A stretch of DNA of 64,000 bases from Beverwykella pulmonaria (lineage: Eukaryota > Ascomycota > Dothideomycetes > Pleosporales > Melanommataceae). The notes under the pieces were generated by a model, which did no database searches, was not told the origin of the DNA, and worked only from the letters and a program-made list of their open reading frames with translations. Position 1 is the stretch's first letter; each line of letters opens with the position of its first letter. Both the position numbers and the translations under genes were made by a program. The stretch is taken from the NCBI GenBank assembly GCA_001599595.1, contig BCHH01000001.1, positions 5,027,818 to 5,091,817 of the forward strand, given 5' to 3'. Positions 34,501 through 44,479 of this stretch are shown in pieces.

Positions 34501-36885
34501 CGTTTCGCAAATGGTGGTGGAAGTTGCAAGGGACAAGAACCTGTCCAGACTACAAACAATCAACTCTCTTAACGAAATCCAGCAGATTCTGGAGCTCCTC
34601 GAGTCCTGGAACGAGTATCCACATCTCCGAGCAGCTTATACCGAACTACTTAGCCTTGAGGCCAGCGGCAATTTTCTGGTCACTCAAGACAGCCCTCAAA
34701 GCCACTGTGCCAGCTCAGATCTTCCAACTTTGCTTATCCGTTTTCTTCAAAAGGCTCCTTACCTGATCTCTCTGTTCTTTCAATCACAGACTTGGACGCG
34801 TCAGAAAGGGTCTCTCCATGAGGTCTTTACCGCTCTTGGCCCAGTTCTCTTGAAGGAACTAGTCTTGGCCGCAAATAGCTTCCAGCATGCTATCTATCAG
34901 TCTTTTCTTCTTTTACTCCAGAACTTGCAACAGCTCTCCCTTCACAACTTCGCCGAGCTGGTCGAGCTTATTTCACTGACCATCTCCGATGCTGAACTGG
35001 CGATTGACCTATTGTTCGAGTGTCTCGAACCAGAAACCAGAAGACTGTTGGTCGGCAGCGCAATAGAAATCGAACAATTCACGAAGTGCTTTATGGGAAT
35101 TGCACTGAATCACATTGACTTGGTCTCTAGTGTTGAGAGGTCTGCTACGTCTCCAATCGAGCTAAAGTTACAGGGCATTAGTCAGGACGGCTATCAAATA
35201 GTCAAGGGTGTGCTCCGAATTGACACTCCTAGACCGGTTCAGGTTGGAGATCATATCCGAATGTGTCCGTCTCAACCGCCAAAAAATGCTCCTCTTCAAC
35301 AAATGAGTGCGGTGGATGCTATCGTTATCCAGTCAGATTTCGGCGCGGCTTCCTTTCGATGCCTGCATCGTTTGCCGTCCTCTGTAGAGGACTGTCTCTG
35401 GGAAATAACTAGCTGCACATCCTTTGTGACCTGTAAGACGATGTTTGATGCAGTTCACTGGTTTTATTCGCAGAAAATAAAGTGTTGCAAGCTGTATGCA
35501 ACACTCACGGGACTTGGCTCCAGTCAAATCCAGCTTCTGCAAAGAACACGGCCATTCAAACCCTATCCGGCGCTGAACAGTAGTCAGAACAAAGCACTTG
35601 AAGAATCACTGAGCAATAATTGCACATTCATTTGGGCGCCACCTGGTACAGGTAGAACACATACCATGGCCGTCATCTTAGATCAGATGCAAATCTACTT
35701 TGAACACATGAGGATTCTAGTAACGGCGCCCACGCATAGTGCGGTAGACAACATCCTAAGAGGATATATCGCACAGTGGCGCTCAAAAAGAAATTTAATG
35801 GCCCCATTACGGGTCTCTGCACATGTATGTCTCCTCCTCTCACATTCTAACTGCTGAGATCACTCATGTTCTACGACTAGCTTCACAAGGTCTCTTCAGA
35901 CCTCCAGGAATATACTTGCGACGCTATGGTTGGCAAAATTATTGAAGAGAGCGATCATGCTCGACAAGAAGCCAAAGTTCGTGTTCGCGACGCGCGGTTG
36001 ATATTCACCACTTGTACCGGTGCCGGGCTCGGCTTATTGCGTTATGAAAAATTTGATATCGTTCTCATCGACAAAGCTTCCCAACAGACTGAGCCCGAGA
36101 GCCTTATCCCTCTCACTAAAGGATGTCAGCGGGCAGTCTTTGTTGGCGATCATGCCCAATGCCGCGCCACAGTTCGGAAGCATGCAGTTATCGCCGACTT
36201 CGACATCTCTCTATTCGAAAGGCATTACAATATGCCTAATGTGCCTGGAGTCGCGAAGGTTATGCTTGACACCCAGTATAGAATGCATCCCGACATCTGC
36301 GCTTTCAATTCGAGGGAATTCTACAACAACGCGCTCAAATCCGCAGAGGTCAACGCGACATTAATCTTGCCTCCATCCAAGTTTCCGTGGCATAGAAACA
36401 GACATATGGTCTTCCTACAGTGCTCCGCTCCTGAAGACCTTGGTCACCAATCGAAGTCCAATCAGGGCCAAGTGCAACTCTGTCAGGTGGTTTATAACTT
36501 GCTCCAAGTTCCAGTAACTACAGATCAAAGCAAACAGTTGGAACTAACAACTAAGCCAGCGGACATCGTCATTGTAACGCCCTATACACGACAAAAACAC
36601 TTTCTCAAACTTGCCATCCCGAGATCTGAAGTCTGCTTGATTGACGAGTATCCAGGTCGGAAGGCTGAAATTGTGATTTTCGTCAGCGTACGATGCAACG
36701 CCCATTTCGACATTGGTTGTCTCCAGGACAAACGGCTCTTGAATGTGGCTATGACGCGAGCCAAATTTGGTATCATCTTCATAGGCGATGAACTGACACT
36801 GACTGGCATGTCGGAGAGTAATAATGTGGAAAGCAAGGCGATTTGGGCACGTCTTTTAAAGAGTTGTGTGCAGGTGAAACTGTAG
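31574..36885 (+). CDS. RNA-dependent RNA polymerase fused to an SF1 (Upf1-like) helicase
   Basis: Exons are 31574-32422, 32483-34279, 34346-35824 and 35881-36885. All three introns (56-66 bp) are GT-AG and phase 0, giving 1,709 residues. The first half is a cellular RdRP: FLNGIHYHFYGHSNSQLR, VFTDGCGLIA, VLVTRNPCLHPGDL and catalytic SGGDLDGDKF (D478, D480, D482). The last ~430 residues are an SF1 helicase: APPGTGRTHT, APTHSAVDNIL, VLIDKASQQTEPE, LDTQYRMHPDI and LLNVAMTRAKFG. Cellular RdRPs make double-stranded RNA for silencing, and fungal Hrr1/SAD-3 helicases assist them in trans. Here the Walker A lysine is Arg (R1319), the DEAA-box Glu is Lys (K1440), and motif V lacks its QG. ATP hydrolysis is therefore probably lost while the polymerase looks active. 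The ~400-residue N-terminal region of larger RdRPs is absent. Confidence 0.9.
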
Positions 36886-37744
36886 CCAGGCACTCCTATT
36901 AAAGCCTCATCAAGATCGCACTTTCATGACTGTAAGGCACTACCACTGGTCCAGCCAGAGTAAATGTCACATCATATCTTTGCAAAATTTCAAGCCGAAT
37001 TCCAGTTCACCGTTGACGTATCAAACACACTGGTTGAGATTTATCCTGAAGGACGTATCTTTTTCCAGAACACAGATGCCGCTTAGCACCGAACCTTTTA
37101 ACCCAAAATTGCAACAGTTGTTGGATAGCTGTAAGAACTCCCCATTTTGACGCTTTTGGAGAAGTTGAATGCATGTTACACCAGCTGCCAAGACCATGTA
37201 CAAGGCAGAAGTGAATGAAACCATGAAATTCATTGTGCTCGCCTGAGAAAGTGAAAAGGCTGTATTCAGATTGGTTTTTTGGGCCGTCACAGCCCACTCT
37301 TGAGGAGTCTCCACGTTTAAATAGTCGCCTTGGCTCTGCTAATTCAAGTAAAGTGACGAAATTTCTACTCCTTAGCGTACGACATCTCTGTTGACACAAA
37401 TCTAGTTAATTTTTTTTGATAAAGCTCGTGTGTTGGATGTATTTTGTCGGTATGCACGAACCGAGTTCATAACTATTAAATGCTTTGTTCTATACTCAGT
37501 TAGACCGCAGAGCTCCTCAGGCAGAATTCCTGAGTCGATCTTAGGATGTCTCGGAGCCTGAATCATCAACCATCAGCAACCTCATCAAACAATCAATTCG
37601 GCACCAGATTGTACAATTCTGTGAACCGCCCACCATCTTATAGTTCTCTGTTTTTGCTTGTTTGTAGATAGTTATCGCACTTTACGCTCGGCCGAACAGC
37701 TGGCTCACGATTGACGCGTTGAGTGAGATTCAGGATCAGGTATC
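36886..37744. other. Intergenic, no gene seen
   Basis: This is the 3' side of the RdRP-helicase gene. Overlapping short frames at 37007-37399 lack family resemblance. Confidence 0.4.
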
Positions 37745-38016
37745 GACGCTCACGGCAACTCAAGAACCTGGTCAAGATAACTGAATCTGATACGAGAAAG
37801 ATGGATGAAAGTGGAAGCCAAAAGTGATATTGAGGGGCATGGAGGCTCTATATAGAGTTAGCAGACGCTAGCGTAATCCAGCTAAGCCACGACACGTGAA
37901 AAAATCTTCCCAGATGAAGTTTGACGCTCACGGCAGCTTAAAAACCTCATCAACACAGCTAAATCTCCCTTGGTGAGGATTGACGCTCATGGCAGCTTAA
38001 GAACCTCATCAAAATA
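37745..38016. repeat. 59-bp tandem array (3 units) interrupted by an LTR-like element
   Basis: Units open with GACGCTCACGGCA at 37745 and 37923 and with GACGCTCATGGCA at 37982, and continue GCTTAA(A/G)AACCTCATCAA. Units 2 and 3 are 59 bp apart. Units 1 and 2 are 178 bp apart, which equals 59 bp plus the 114-bp element at 37788-37901 and its 5-bp duplication. The array is cut on the right by the element at 38017. Confidence 0.85.
37788..37901 (+). mobile_element. Solo LTR-like element, family D copy 2, nested in the tandem array (114 bp)
   Basis: It begins TGATACGAG and ends CACGACACGTGAAA, flanked by GAATC (37783-37787) and AAATC (37902-37906), a duplication with one mismatch. In inverted orientation it matches the element inside the DUF4202 pseudogene (10530-10648), including GGAAGCCAAAAGTG and TATATAGAG regions. 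Its terminal bases have eroded. Confidence 0.75.
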
Positions 38017-38150
38017 TATAGGGGTTTTCTGATGGGGGACAATGATCATTTGGAGACCACGTTATTCTAGGAGGGATCAGGTCAGAGCAGCTTATAAGCC
38101 GTTTGACCTTGGATCAGCTAACTATATAAGGATAATCCTAAACCCTTACA
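38017..38150 (-). mobile_element. LTR-like element, family C copy 2, diverged (134 bp)
   Basis: GGGTTTTCTGATGGGGGACA and GATCATTTGGAGACCACG, then GCAGCTTATAAGC, match the inverse of 14661-14802. The right end is CCCTTACA; the left end has mutated from TGTAA to TATAG. Flanks AAATA (38012-38016) and AGATA (38151-38155) fit a 5-bp duplication with one mismatch. Confidence 0.65.
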
Positions 38151-38515
38151 AGATAGCAGTCAGGTGAACCCACTCCCCACTTCGAGCCTACGCCCCCAAA
38201 TGCAGCCTTGTTTTTCCAAAACCAACTACCACACCTTGCTCAGGCCGACGAGATTGTATAGGTTGGAAATAAAATATATGATGGTATATATGTCGTATAG
38301 TCCGACAATATATTTATGTTCGATGAATACATTACATTACACCGACACGTGTATGCTTGCTTTGCATTATTTACTAATTTTCAACTCGGGAATTGGGAGC
38401 TGGATATGGATGAGAGGTATCAAGTTGTGTCTTTTGTGTGAGATATGTACAGCTAATATATATATGACGGACTGATAAGTCGATGGTATATCCACGTGAC
38501 TGTATGGTGTACTGG
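38151..38515. other. Intergenic, AT-rich, partial dispersed repeat
   Basis: ATGTACAGCTAATATATATA and following bases (about 38430-38510) resemble 14190-14283. No gene was seen. Confidence 0.4.
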
Positions 38516-38690
38516 TGTCGTGATGTGACGAAGTAGATAGAGAGAGACAAATTGTTGTATTGATTCTACAGAAGAGCTACCGAAAAAATATCTAGAGTCT
38601 TATCAGGCACGGCAGGAGCCTGCCAAGGTAGTCACAACAAACATGGAAGTGAGTCATATGAGCAAACATCATGTGACTCACCGGCCGACA
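38516..38690 (-). mobile_element. Solo LTR-like element, family B copy 3 (175 bp)
   Basis: It begins TGTCGTGATGTGACGAAGTA and ends ATGTGACTCACCGGCCGACA, which is the inverse of the family B ends. It is flanked by a perfect duplication ACTGG (38511-38515 and 38691-38695). It lies only ~90 bp beyond the stop of the SDR gene. Confidence 0.85.
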
Positions 38691-38779
38691 ACTGGCATAC
38701 AGTAATAATGGATAAATCGTAGTGTAACTCTGATTCTTTACCAATTTCCACCAACGAAACCCGACTACTCTCGCAACAC

Positions 38780-39846
38780 TTAGCCTTTCCATGGATGTCC
38801 ATTAGGTCCCAACTTACCCCCCAAGAATGCCAACTTCAACAACTTGCCCTCAACAATCTCATCCTTATGCTTCTCCATCTCCTCAACATCCCAGTTCGCA
38901 CTGATGAAGCCGCCACGCAAGAAATCTGCTTCCGGCTTTTGAAGATACAAAGTGAGGCCAGCAGTGAGCGCTTGCTTGTCCTTGGCGAAGGGACTGAAAT
39001 TGTCGATGACGGCGCCGCGTCCGCCTTCGGCTTCGACAATGCCGGGGTGCACGGAGAAGACGCGGATTGTCGGTTGTTCTGGGAATATGTTAATATTGAT
39101 GAACGAAGTGACTGGAGTGGGCCTGGTTGGACATACCGAGATCGATATATTCGGCCAACTTGATAGCTGCGATTTTGGCGGAGCTGTAGGAGGACAAGCC
39201 TGGGGCAAGCAATGTAGCACTCAGACTAACGAGGTTTATGAAAGTTCCCTTCCCACTCGAAGTCTTTATGAAGTGATGTATAAGGTTATACGTGCCTTTG
39301 ACGTGGACCTCCTGGTCAGAATCAGCATTCGAGAACCTATACTTTAAGTTGAAGGAGCACTTACAAAATCGTCCCACCATTTGGCGGGCTCAATCTCCCC
39401 AATCAAGGCATTCGGATCCATCCCACCAGCGGTGTTGATGACGACATCCACTGCCCCGAATTTCTCTATTGCCTTTGCGAAGATGGATTTAACGTCAACT
39501 TCGCTGGCAATGTTGCCACTAGCAACGACGGTCGGCACGCTAAGAGTAGCCGCATATCCCTCTAGATTATTGCTGTCTCGCCCCACAAGAATAATGCCTT
39601 TAGCTCCAGCTCCAGACCAAGCCTTTGCGATAGCCTGTTTGGGTCCAAATATTAGTCACGATGCTGAGCAAATGAGAGCGAGAGACTGACAGAGCCAAGA
39701 CCACCTGCGGCCCCAGTGATTAGCACAACATTTCCAGAAACTTTCAACTCGGAACTCGTGGGGTCAACAGCTGCGTATACATCGCGGTGTAGGCTCCTCG
39801 TGAGCTGGAAAGGGGTAGTGAACATGTTTGGGTCGAGTGAAGCCAT
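38780..39846 (-). CDS. Short-chain dehydrogenase/reductase (SDR)
   Basis: Four exons, 39846-39691, 39634-39365, 39311-39137 and 39078-38780, with GT-AG introns of 53-58 bp, give 299 residues. The Rossmann nucleotide loop is VLITGAAGGLG (residues 41-51). It is followed by the adenine-side acidic region and the strand motif VVINTAGG. The catalytic Ser lies in INLVSLSATLL, and Tyr/Lys in SSYSSAKIAAIK. These are all marks of a classical NAD(P)-dependent oxidoreductase. The substrate cannot be inferred; similar fungal genes are often annotated as peroxisomal or secondary-metabolism SDRs, but no cluster is present. The C-terminus HPWKG is not a standard peroxisomal signal. The gene is flanked by repeats on both sides, and its exon structure and active-site residues are intact. 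Confidence 0.88.
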
Positions 39847-40534
39847 TGTGAATCTTGCTCGAAGGGAGGAAGTTGGAAAGGTAGGATGGATAAAAAGAGA
39901 TTGATATGATTATCGAAGAACGATTGCTGAATATGCTGCTAATGAACAATATGCCAGTGTGCCCTTTACCTTTTATACCACCCATCTTCAACATACCGCC
40001 CCCAACTTACAACCTCAGTTTCTTAACGTCCTTCAACTCGGACGCCGAGAAAATGGCGATTTGACAAAGCACACGTTCACGCTTCGACCGAGGGACGTAA
40101 GGTATACCGCTTCGAGCGAACCATTATTTTGGTGTGATGCTTGGCGTGGTGTTCAGTGTCTGTGCGTGAATCCTCTCTAAAAATGTTGATTTCAAAGCAT
40201 CTGAAATCCACCAAAATATTGTACTATACGCTGCATAATCGACCATAACAATAAAAATTTGCTCTCAATCAGGAATGACGGTAGACTACTCTTGCATTGT
40301 TCTTACTCATCCCTCACGATAGCCACTTTCCTTTGAGGGGAGAACGTCGCTTAGTATGGGCGAGTCGATTCATGTACCCGGGATATATTTTCAAAATACT
40401 ACGGCAATCCAATCTATAAGCCCTGCGCAAATTAGCTTTCTGTGTGAGTATTTCTAGCGAAAGTGGTTCGATTCAGCGCCAGGGTAGCACTACGAGCACA
40501 ACGGTGGTCATGAACAAGAAGGTGTCATGGTTTC
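39847..40534. other. Promoter side of the SDR gene; no other gene
   Basis: Only short chance frames are present. Confidence 0.4.
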
Positions 40535-40771
40535 TGTTGGAATATATAGAATGTGGGAATCACGTGTGGATCACGTGGGATGTATGGATCACGTGTGGAG
40601 GTACCAATCACGTGTGGACACGTGGGGCACTAGCTTAATTAGGCTAGTGCACGCGTCGGTGATGTGGATGGTATTCCCTCTGCTGCACCGCTTCAAGATA
40701 GAGAGACACAACGATTTACTACCCCCTTTGAGAACACCCATTGCTATTGCAATAGCCCTGTGAAACCAACA
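40535..40771 (+). mobile_element. Solo LTR-like element, family A copy 2 (237 bp)
   Basis: It begins TGTTGGAATATATA and ends CTGTGAAACCAACA, flanked by a perfect duplication GTTTC (40530-40534 and 40772-40776). The first ~100 bases hold five CACGTG hexamers in TCACGTGTGG-like units. The last ~35 bases are nearly identical to the copy at 6214-6409. Confidence 0.88.
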
Positions 40772-42097
40772 GTTTCTGATAGTAGACATATTAAGACGCT
40801 GTTTTTGGTGAAGGAGAGAACACATATCAAGGCTGGTAGAATGGGAGCTTACGGTGCATGACGACAATTAAGTGCATCTTGCTGAACGTGCTAAGCGCGG
40901 CCTTAAAAAAGTCAGCATTTGCTTCAAATGCTGGTTCTACGAAACAGTGACTGTAAGAAAATAGATGCGGATAGATGCTAACTAGAGGTGTGATATTCAG
41001 AAATGAAGTATAGGTCGATTGCTATAGGTGTGCAGTCTAGTGCTGCCAGTACCATAGAATGTGTCGTAGTTTACCCTATTTATCGAGCATGATATGAAAA
41101 AGAAAAAGATGTGACAAGAGAGCCGCTGGTCGGAAGGAGATAAGACGAAAGGTTCGTGTAATAGAAGTAAGAGACGAGAGTCAGAAAAGAACTTGGATCA
41201 GAGGTAGGTCATGGTCTTGTACGTGGTCACCGTCTTTACGTCATTGCCTGCGGAATGTAGCAGCTGTGTTTACTATCATGCTTTCCACATCCACTCACCA
41301 CACCGCCTAGTGGAGACTTGGAGCGGCATATATGTCATTGCGGGTACAAATTCCCCATCCATATGGTCTCTTAGGCTTTTTTTCTTATCATGATGATATA
41401 TACTATACGTGCATCAGCTCGTCTCAGTTCACGAGGTGCGGCGAGGGGAGAAAGCTATTACAAAGGAAACTGTGACAGGCGTCTAGCTACAGACTGGACA
41501 TGCGATTGAATGCAAATTTTGGAACTCCGATCCTCCAAATGTAATAACATCCCTCCCGCTTTTGCTGCCTTGTGAGAGAGAAAGGAGAGTACTAAGACGA
41601 TGTGTAAAGGCTTACAATAACATGAGACGCGAACGAGCAACATCATGCAATTTAATAAGGGGGGTAAAGGAATTGCCCGCTTAGAGATGTGACGACATAA
41701 ACTGCAGGAAACGCAACGAAAGACTACACAAATAAGAATAAAACGAAGACAAACTAGAAGATTGGGCAGAAGAGCCAACGAGATGCATGTCTCAAGCTGC
41801 TCTGCGATAGAAGTGCAATAGGAATATATTTCAGTCGGCGACAACGGATGGAGGCATATTTTCACAAGAATGCTATGATTGCATTGGATGGTGAGGGCAT
41901 GCTTGCCAGGACCACATCAAATAATTTTCGCACCATCCCCAACACAGACTAGCCCCTGGTCGGAATTTCGTTCAAGCGAAACACCGGCGCACAATCCGCG
42001 AGAACCCCATTTTGACATTGAATTATCCCATTGCCACGACAATCGCGACGAAGCACCCAAACCCACCCACACAACTCCCTCCACATAACCAGTCACA
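40772..42097. other. Intergenic upstream of RPL23; nothing recognised
   Basis: No family resemblance occurs in the short frames. The 100-200 bases before 42098 are C-rich and are the likely ribosomal-protein promoter and leader. Confidence 0.4.
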
Positions 42098-42835
42098 ATG
42101 TCAAAGCGAGGGTACGCCTGCCTCCATTTTTGCGTAATCGCAGCATTGAATTTGGTGCTGGACGCGTGGATTTAGCTAACTTTATTCACAGTCGTGGTGG
42201 TGCCTCCGGCAACAAGCTCAAGATGACTCTCGGTCTTCCTGTGTACGTCCTCCTTCAGAACCGATCCTCTCCTCGAATTCCGCGCCCGCAAATACCTCGG
42301 AATTTCTCTCGATAGATGTCAAAGTGTACAAGGAATATGGACTGATGACAATATAGTGGAGCCGTCATGAACTGCTGCGATAACTCGGGCGCCCGAAATC
42401 TCTACATCATCTCCGTCAAGGGTATCGGTGCACGTTTGAATCGTCTCCCGGCCGGCGGTGTCGGTGATATGGTCATGGCAACTGTTAAGAAGGGAAAGCC
42501 TGAGCTCAGGAAGAAGGTCATGCCCGCGGTCATTGTCCGACAGAGCAAACCATGGAGGAGAGCAGATGGCGTGTTCCTCTACTTTGAGGACAATGCCGGT
42601 GTGGTGAGTGGACTCGCATAAGCGGAACATATTCTGGAGTTCGGAGAATGGTCCGCTAATGCAACATCACAGATTGTCAACCCCAAGGGTGAAATGAAGG
42701 GCTCCGCCATCACCGGACCCGTCGGCAAGGAGGCCGCTGAGCTGTGGCCAGTAAGTTCCCTCGCGAAAGTCCACACTGTCCTCTTCTAATTTGCATTTCC
42801 AGCGTATTGCCAGCAACTCGGGTGTCGTGATGTGA
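42098..42835 (+). CDS. RPL23: 60S ribosomal protein L23 (uL14)
   Basis: Five exons are 42098-42111, 42192-42242, 42357-42603, 42673-42750 and 42803-42835. All introns are GT-AG, and they give exactly 140 residues, the usual eukaryotic length. The first exon encodes only MSKRG and is typical of intron-rich fungal ribosomal genes. Family signatures are [37 protein letters not shown] and [20 protein letters not shown]. It lies at the subunit interface of the large ribosomal subunit, near the sarcin-ricin loop and the bridge to the small subunit. The gene is intact, and its codon use is strongly biased towards C-ending codons, as expected for high expression. Confidence 0.97.
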
Positions 42836-43252
42836 GGTGTCTCTTTTTCCTGCTCTTCTCCAATATTATGGGTACATCGGGAACGGCGAAATGCATTCAT
42901 GGGGCGAAGGCTCTCGACGTAGTCATTGCAAACAGATAGCAATGGATCGATACTCCACAAAGCAAATTCTGGACTCTGGCGGTTCTCAGATGAATGAATG
43001 AAAAATTTACAACCACGTCAAGCACTTTGTCCCACAGCTTTTACCGCTCTGCATGGCTTCTTCAATAACCGGAATATTTATACCAAAATGAGATGAACGT
43101 GTAATGTCACAACCAATATCGTCTCCCTAGCTTGCATAGAAATAACAATTAGCAACGACTTAGGGGCATGATTTTCTGATGCAGATAGGGAATAAATGAT
43201 CGTATGTAACAAGAAGTTATGCACCCTTCTACCCCCCAACAATCGTTGACCC
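42836..43252. other. 3' intergenic between convergent genes
   Basis: Probable 3' ends of RPL23 and of the minus-strand hydrolase. No gene was seen. Confidence 0.4.
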
Positions 43253-44479
43253 CTAGCAGGCCACTCTGTCACAAGCCAACAACTCAACGCTCTCCTCATT
43301 GACAACCACCACATCCTCCTGCAATAACTCCCTAACCCAATTAACATTCATCATCCTCTCAATACCTCGCTTCTGCCCCCCGACAAACTTCAAATTTTCA
43401 TTCCCGACAACACCAGTATTCACCTGCCCTGTCGACGGCGCACCTATGCCTGTCACAACCCCATTCCCACCCTGCATAACATTCGAATAGCTTGTTAGCA
43501 TCGTCTGTACACCCGAGACAAACCCTTTCCCATCGAAGGCGCAGTGCCCACCCTGAGGTGTATTGTCCACCGTCTGCAGAGCATTGACCTGGGCGGCTGT
43601 GAGCCCCTGGTCCGTAGCCAACTGCTCGTAGGCTACAACCGCACTGGGAATACTCTGCTGCAGCAATTTCAACTCGCTCTGCGTGGACTGAAAATGGATC
43701 GTCGTCTGCGGCATGACCTGTGCTGCATTGACGAAAGCAACCTGCGGCGGCATGCCCCCGCAGTTCAACTCGACTGCCGAGTTGGGATAATTCTGCATCT
43801 GGGCAGGGATAAAGAATCCACTCATGAGCAGACTCCCACCACTAACCCCCGTGAACACAACGGCGGAGCTATTCATAGCGACACGCTTCGGCATCTCGGT
43901 TTGAATAAAGTCGTTGACGGCCTGGGCGTGGGCGACGCCGTCAGTGCGTTGAAGACCAGAACCTCCGCCCCAAAAGAGATTTGGGTCAGGCGCGAGCAGG
44001 ACGACGCCCATGGTGTTGGCTTGAACTGCTTGGTTTGGCATGTCGAAGAAGGACTGGCCGCCGTCACCGTGCAGAAGGACGTTCACGCCCATGGTGCCGT
44101 TGGGAGAGGTAGCGCGGGCGCCGGGAACGCCAGAGGTGGTCAGGAATTGGTCGGCTGGGGCAGCGATTTTGAAACGGATGGGAAGGCCGCTACGAAGTTA
44201 TTAGTATACATATATGATAAAGCTTGAGGATCGACTTGGTGATGAACCTACGGTTCAATCATGACAGCATTGCGGAAGGTGATGGAGAGAAAGAGGAAGT
44301 AGAACATACTTTACCATAACAGTATCATCCAAAATCGTGCTTCCATCCGTCGCCGTCGAAATCCCCTGCGGAATCTTCGCCGCCTGCTGTTGAGCCGTAG
44401 CCTTCGCCCGTCCCCCTCCTCGTTGCGGATACGCAGCCGCAAGAGCAACGAGCGAGACAAGAGCCAGAGATTGACGCAT
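43253..44479 (-). CDS. Secreted alpha/beta-hydrolase-like protein
   Basis: Two exons, 44479-44310 and 44189-43253, flank a 120-bp intron with a GTATGT donor, giving 368 residues. The split codon restores VMVNGLPIRFK across the junction, which fixes the donor choice. The start MRQSLALVSLVALAAAYPQR is a signal peptide, so the product is secreted. NVLLHGDGGQSFF forms an oxyanion-type loop, FTGVSGGSLLMSGFF contains the nucleophile elbow G-V-S-G-G, and GGHCAFDGKG offers the catalytic His. FWGGGSGLQRT and VAHAQAVNDF are further conserved blocks. Fungal homologues carry the misleading name cyclin-like F-box protein; from the motifs I read this as an esterase or depolymerase of unknown substrate. The gene is intact. 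Confidence 0.8.

Noticed and set aside
43544..44227. A 227-codon plus-strand frame across the hydrolase gene
   Set aside because: Antisense shadow; the minus-strand gene has a signal peptide, catalytic elbow and matching splice phase.
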